From assembly GCA_040905145.1 (NCBI GenBank), contig JBBDSC010000167.1, positions 1 to 26,216 on the forward strand: a stretch of DNA of 26,216 nt, read 5' to 3'. Numbering within the stretch: position 1 is the stretch's first letter; each line of letters begins with the position of its first letter. Source of the stretch: DATGMS01 sp040905145 (lineage in GTDB: Bacteria > Bacteroidota > Bacteroidia > Cytophagales > Cyclobacteriaceae). Made by a program: the position numbers and the translations under genes. The notes beneath the pieces were generated by a model. That model saw only the letters and a program-made list of their open reading frames with translations. It ran no database searches and was not told where the DNA came from. Shown piece by piece: positions 24,527 through 26,216 of the stretch.

Positions 24527-25397
24527 ATGGAAACCTCCAAAGAACTGTCCACCAAAAGACAATGGGATGCCAAACGGTGGCATGTTGCCTCTGGACGTGC
24601 TTCCGGAAATAAAGAGGATGCTAGGAATTTAAATGCTTATCTGGACTCCTTGTACAGCAAAGTGCTGCAGGCGAAGAAAAAGCTGATGGACTCCGATAAG
24701 GAGATCAATGCTGAAAGACTGAAAAATGTACTTCTCGGGAAGGATGAAGACACGCGGATGATCCTTAAAATTTTTGAAGAGCACAACAAACAGGTAGAGG
24801 CGCTTGTCGGCAGGGATTTCGCCGCCGGAACTTCACAACGCTACAAAACTTCCCTGGACCATACCCGGTCCTTTATCCAGTGGAAATACGGGGTGGATGA
24901 TCTGGATATACAGTCATTGGACTATGAATTTATTTCCAACTATGCCTTCTGGTTGAAAAGTATCCGGAACTGCGGACAAAACTCCACGGCAAAATACCTG
25001 GCCAATTTCAAAAAAATTGTCTTGATCTGTATCAAAAACGGCTGGTTAAGGCGGGATCCCTTTATTGGGTTCAAGTTGGTCAAAAAGGAAGTTAACAGGG
25101 TGGTCCTGTCAAATGAAGAACTCAAACGGATTGCAGAAAGACAATTTGGCATAGAGCGACTGGAGCAGGTTAGGGATATATTCCTGTTCAGTTGTTATAC
25201 CGGACTCGCCTATATTGATGTCAAGGAACTGAAGCGTTCACAGGTTATCACCGGCATAGATGGGGAACAATGGATCATCACCAGCAGGAAAAATGCTGGG
25301 ACATAAATCCCTGAAGCAGACGCAGCATTACGCCAAGATACTGGATATCAAAATCAGCCATGACATGCAGTTGCTGAAGGAAAAGTTAAAGATGTAA
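24527..25397 (+). pseudogene. Degraded tyrosine recombinase (integrase), internally deleted
   Basis: Two pieces of one Bacteroidetes-type site-specific integrase. The first frame (24527-25306, 259 codons) has part of the arm-binding domain (ELSTKRQWDAKRW), a SAM-like core-binding domain (about 85-185, TSLDHTRSFIQWKY) and the start of the catalytic domain (FLFSCYTGLAYIDVKELKRSQ), then runs off after SRKNAGT at a stop. The second, in another frame from 25293, is the C-terminus, MLGHKSLKQTQHYAKILD to MQLLKEKLKM, with the nucleophile Tyr in HYAK. The middle with the HxxR motif, about 100 codons by family comparison, is missing. The N-terminal end is also short. Cannot be active. Confidence 0.85.
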
Positions 25398-25697
25398 AGA
25401 CGGTCTCCGGAAATCGCCGGGGACCGCATAGCGGCATTTCTTTGCACTGACAGAAGTGGAAGGTAAAAATCATTTTTTTCTACCGACGGAAATCTTTGGG
25501 AATTCCGATGGTGGAATAATAATAAGCTATAAAAAGCTTGGAAGAATCAGATAAACATGATATTTTTAATTGACCAGAGAAATTTAATTGTTGAAAGATC
25601 GGAGTGAAAGTCATTGGCCTGGTTTTTCCAACACAGCAACCCCAAAAGAAATTTATTTCCAAGTATGAAGTGAAGGCATGTAGAAATATTTTTTTTC
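25398..25697. other. Gap between the integrase relics, with a hairpin
   Basis: No gene is supported here. Just after the first relic, CGGTCTCCGG (25401-25410) pairs with CCGGGGACCG (25417-25426; one G-T pair), a 10-bp GC-rich stem without a T run. The remaining AT-rich sequence to 25697 shows no coding pattern I recognise and no clear promoter. Confidence 0.4.
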
Positions 25698-26180
25698 TTG
25701 AAAACCATTGTTTTAAATAATGACACCTTGGATAAAAGCCCGATTATCAGGCTTACCTTTCCTTATGATTTTGTGTTAAAGGAGCTTGTGAAAACCTTTC
25801 CGGACTACAGGTGGAACAAAAGGTACAGCGAAAATACCATTAAAACCTATACAGGGGGATTACATATATTTTTTAGGTTTATGGAGAACAAAGATCCCGC
25901 ATCTATTTCCAATGAGGATCTGGAAAAGTTCCACAGGGACTATATCATTGCCCATCACTATTCAGTGTCCTTTCAAAGCCAGGTGATCAATGCTGTGAAG
26001 CTATTTTTTCATAACCGGCAAAACAGGAAACTAAACCCTGAATTGGTGTACCGGCCGAAGAAACCAAGGCTGTTACCTAATGTACTTGGTAAGGAAGAGG
26101 TTAAACAGATATTAGAAGCCCATAAAAATATCAAGCACAGGGCAATGCTATCGCTGATATATGCCTGTATTCTAAGGTAA
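25698..26180 (+). pseudogene. Truncated tyrosine recombinase, second relic
   Basis: 160 codons of another Bacteroidetes integrase/XerD-like protein. The start at 25698 is a TTG read as Met; no better start is seen and the protein begins TIVLNNDTLDK. Residues to about 40 (IIRLTFPYDFVLKELVKTFPDYRWN) match the N-terminal region of this family, but they are joined directly to KRYSENTIKTYTGGLHIFFRF, where intact homologues have a longer stretch containing a W-Y motif, so an in-frame internal deletion is likely. The SAM-like core domain follows (DLEKFHRDYIIAHHYSVS), then the catalytic domain stops after MLSLIYACILR, where relatives read YACGLRRSEL. No catalytic Arg, His or Tyr is left. Confidence 0.8.
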
Positions 26181-26216
26181 ATGCAAGGGAAATAGTACAA
26201 TTTTTTGATTTATGCG

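Noticed and set aside
25480..25662. 60-codon reverse frame in the gap between integrase relics
   Set aside because: No start context, no family resemblance; looks like chance openness.
1..26216. CRISPR arrays, rRNA, tRNA genes and complete insertion sequences
   Set aside because: No regularly spaced repeats, no rRNA, no tRNA apart from the tRNA-like domain of ssrA, and no intact transposase were seen.

Overview
The window looks like a chromosomal segment from a member of the Bacteroidota, most likely order Cytophagales (Cyclobacteriaceae-like). The evidence is family-level: DUF3078 and DUF3108 envelope proteins, the gene order rplM-rpsI-rpsB-tsf, -7 elements matching the Bacteroidetes TAnnTTTG consensus (the one ahead of rplM also has a TTTG box 20 nt upstream), few Shine-Dalgarno sites, and a tmRNA whose tag reads GESNYAMAA. 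No database search was possible, so the assignment rests on recognition of families.

Layout. 1-470: no large gene; a possible small structured transcript on the minus strand ending in a terminator, and two short CCCTCCGGGATTT repeats. 471-4003: queA (-), a MacB/FtsX-type ABC permease without its ATPase (+), and recA (-). 4189-7542: a DUF3108 protein, a response regulator and histidine kinase pair, and an RluA-type pseudouridine synthase, all (+). 7765-10397: the ribosomal/translation cluster rplM, rpsI, rpsB, tsf (+), with terminators after rpsB and after tsf. 10708-12873: a CPA2 cation/proton antiporter with a large cytoplasmic C-terminal part. 12874-13289: a cluster of REP-like palindromes. 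13290-16113 (-): a three-gene unit of GT2 glycosyltransferase, SAM methyltransferase and Xaa-Pro aminopeptidase. 16232-19686 (+): M16 peptidase, O-methyltransferase and a lytic transglycosylase with two LysM domains; DUF3078 follows at 19741-20736 with its own promoter-like box. 20941-22667 (-): dnaX, split into two frames at a run of ten A. 22884-23678 (-): a DUF481-like outer-membrane protein. 23841-24248 (+): ssrA. 24249-26216: remnants of two tyrosine recombinases, apparently the residue of an element that integrated at the 3' end of ssrA.

Most of the window is housekeeping: translation, DNA replication and repair (recA, dnaX), tRNA and RNA modification, and envelope maintenance. The points most worth a second look are the dnaX A10 slip site (an SD-like AGGAGG just upstream and a 195-codon open extension in the -1 frame), the two integrase relics with internal deletions downstream of ssrA (one deletion appears to have gone through an approximately 14-bp direct repeat), the palindrome cluster at 12923-13246, and the unexplained structured stretch at 191-300.
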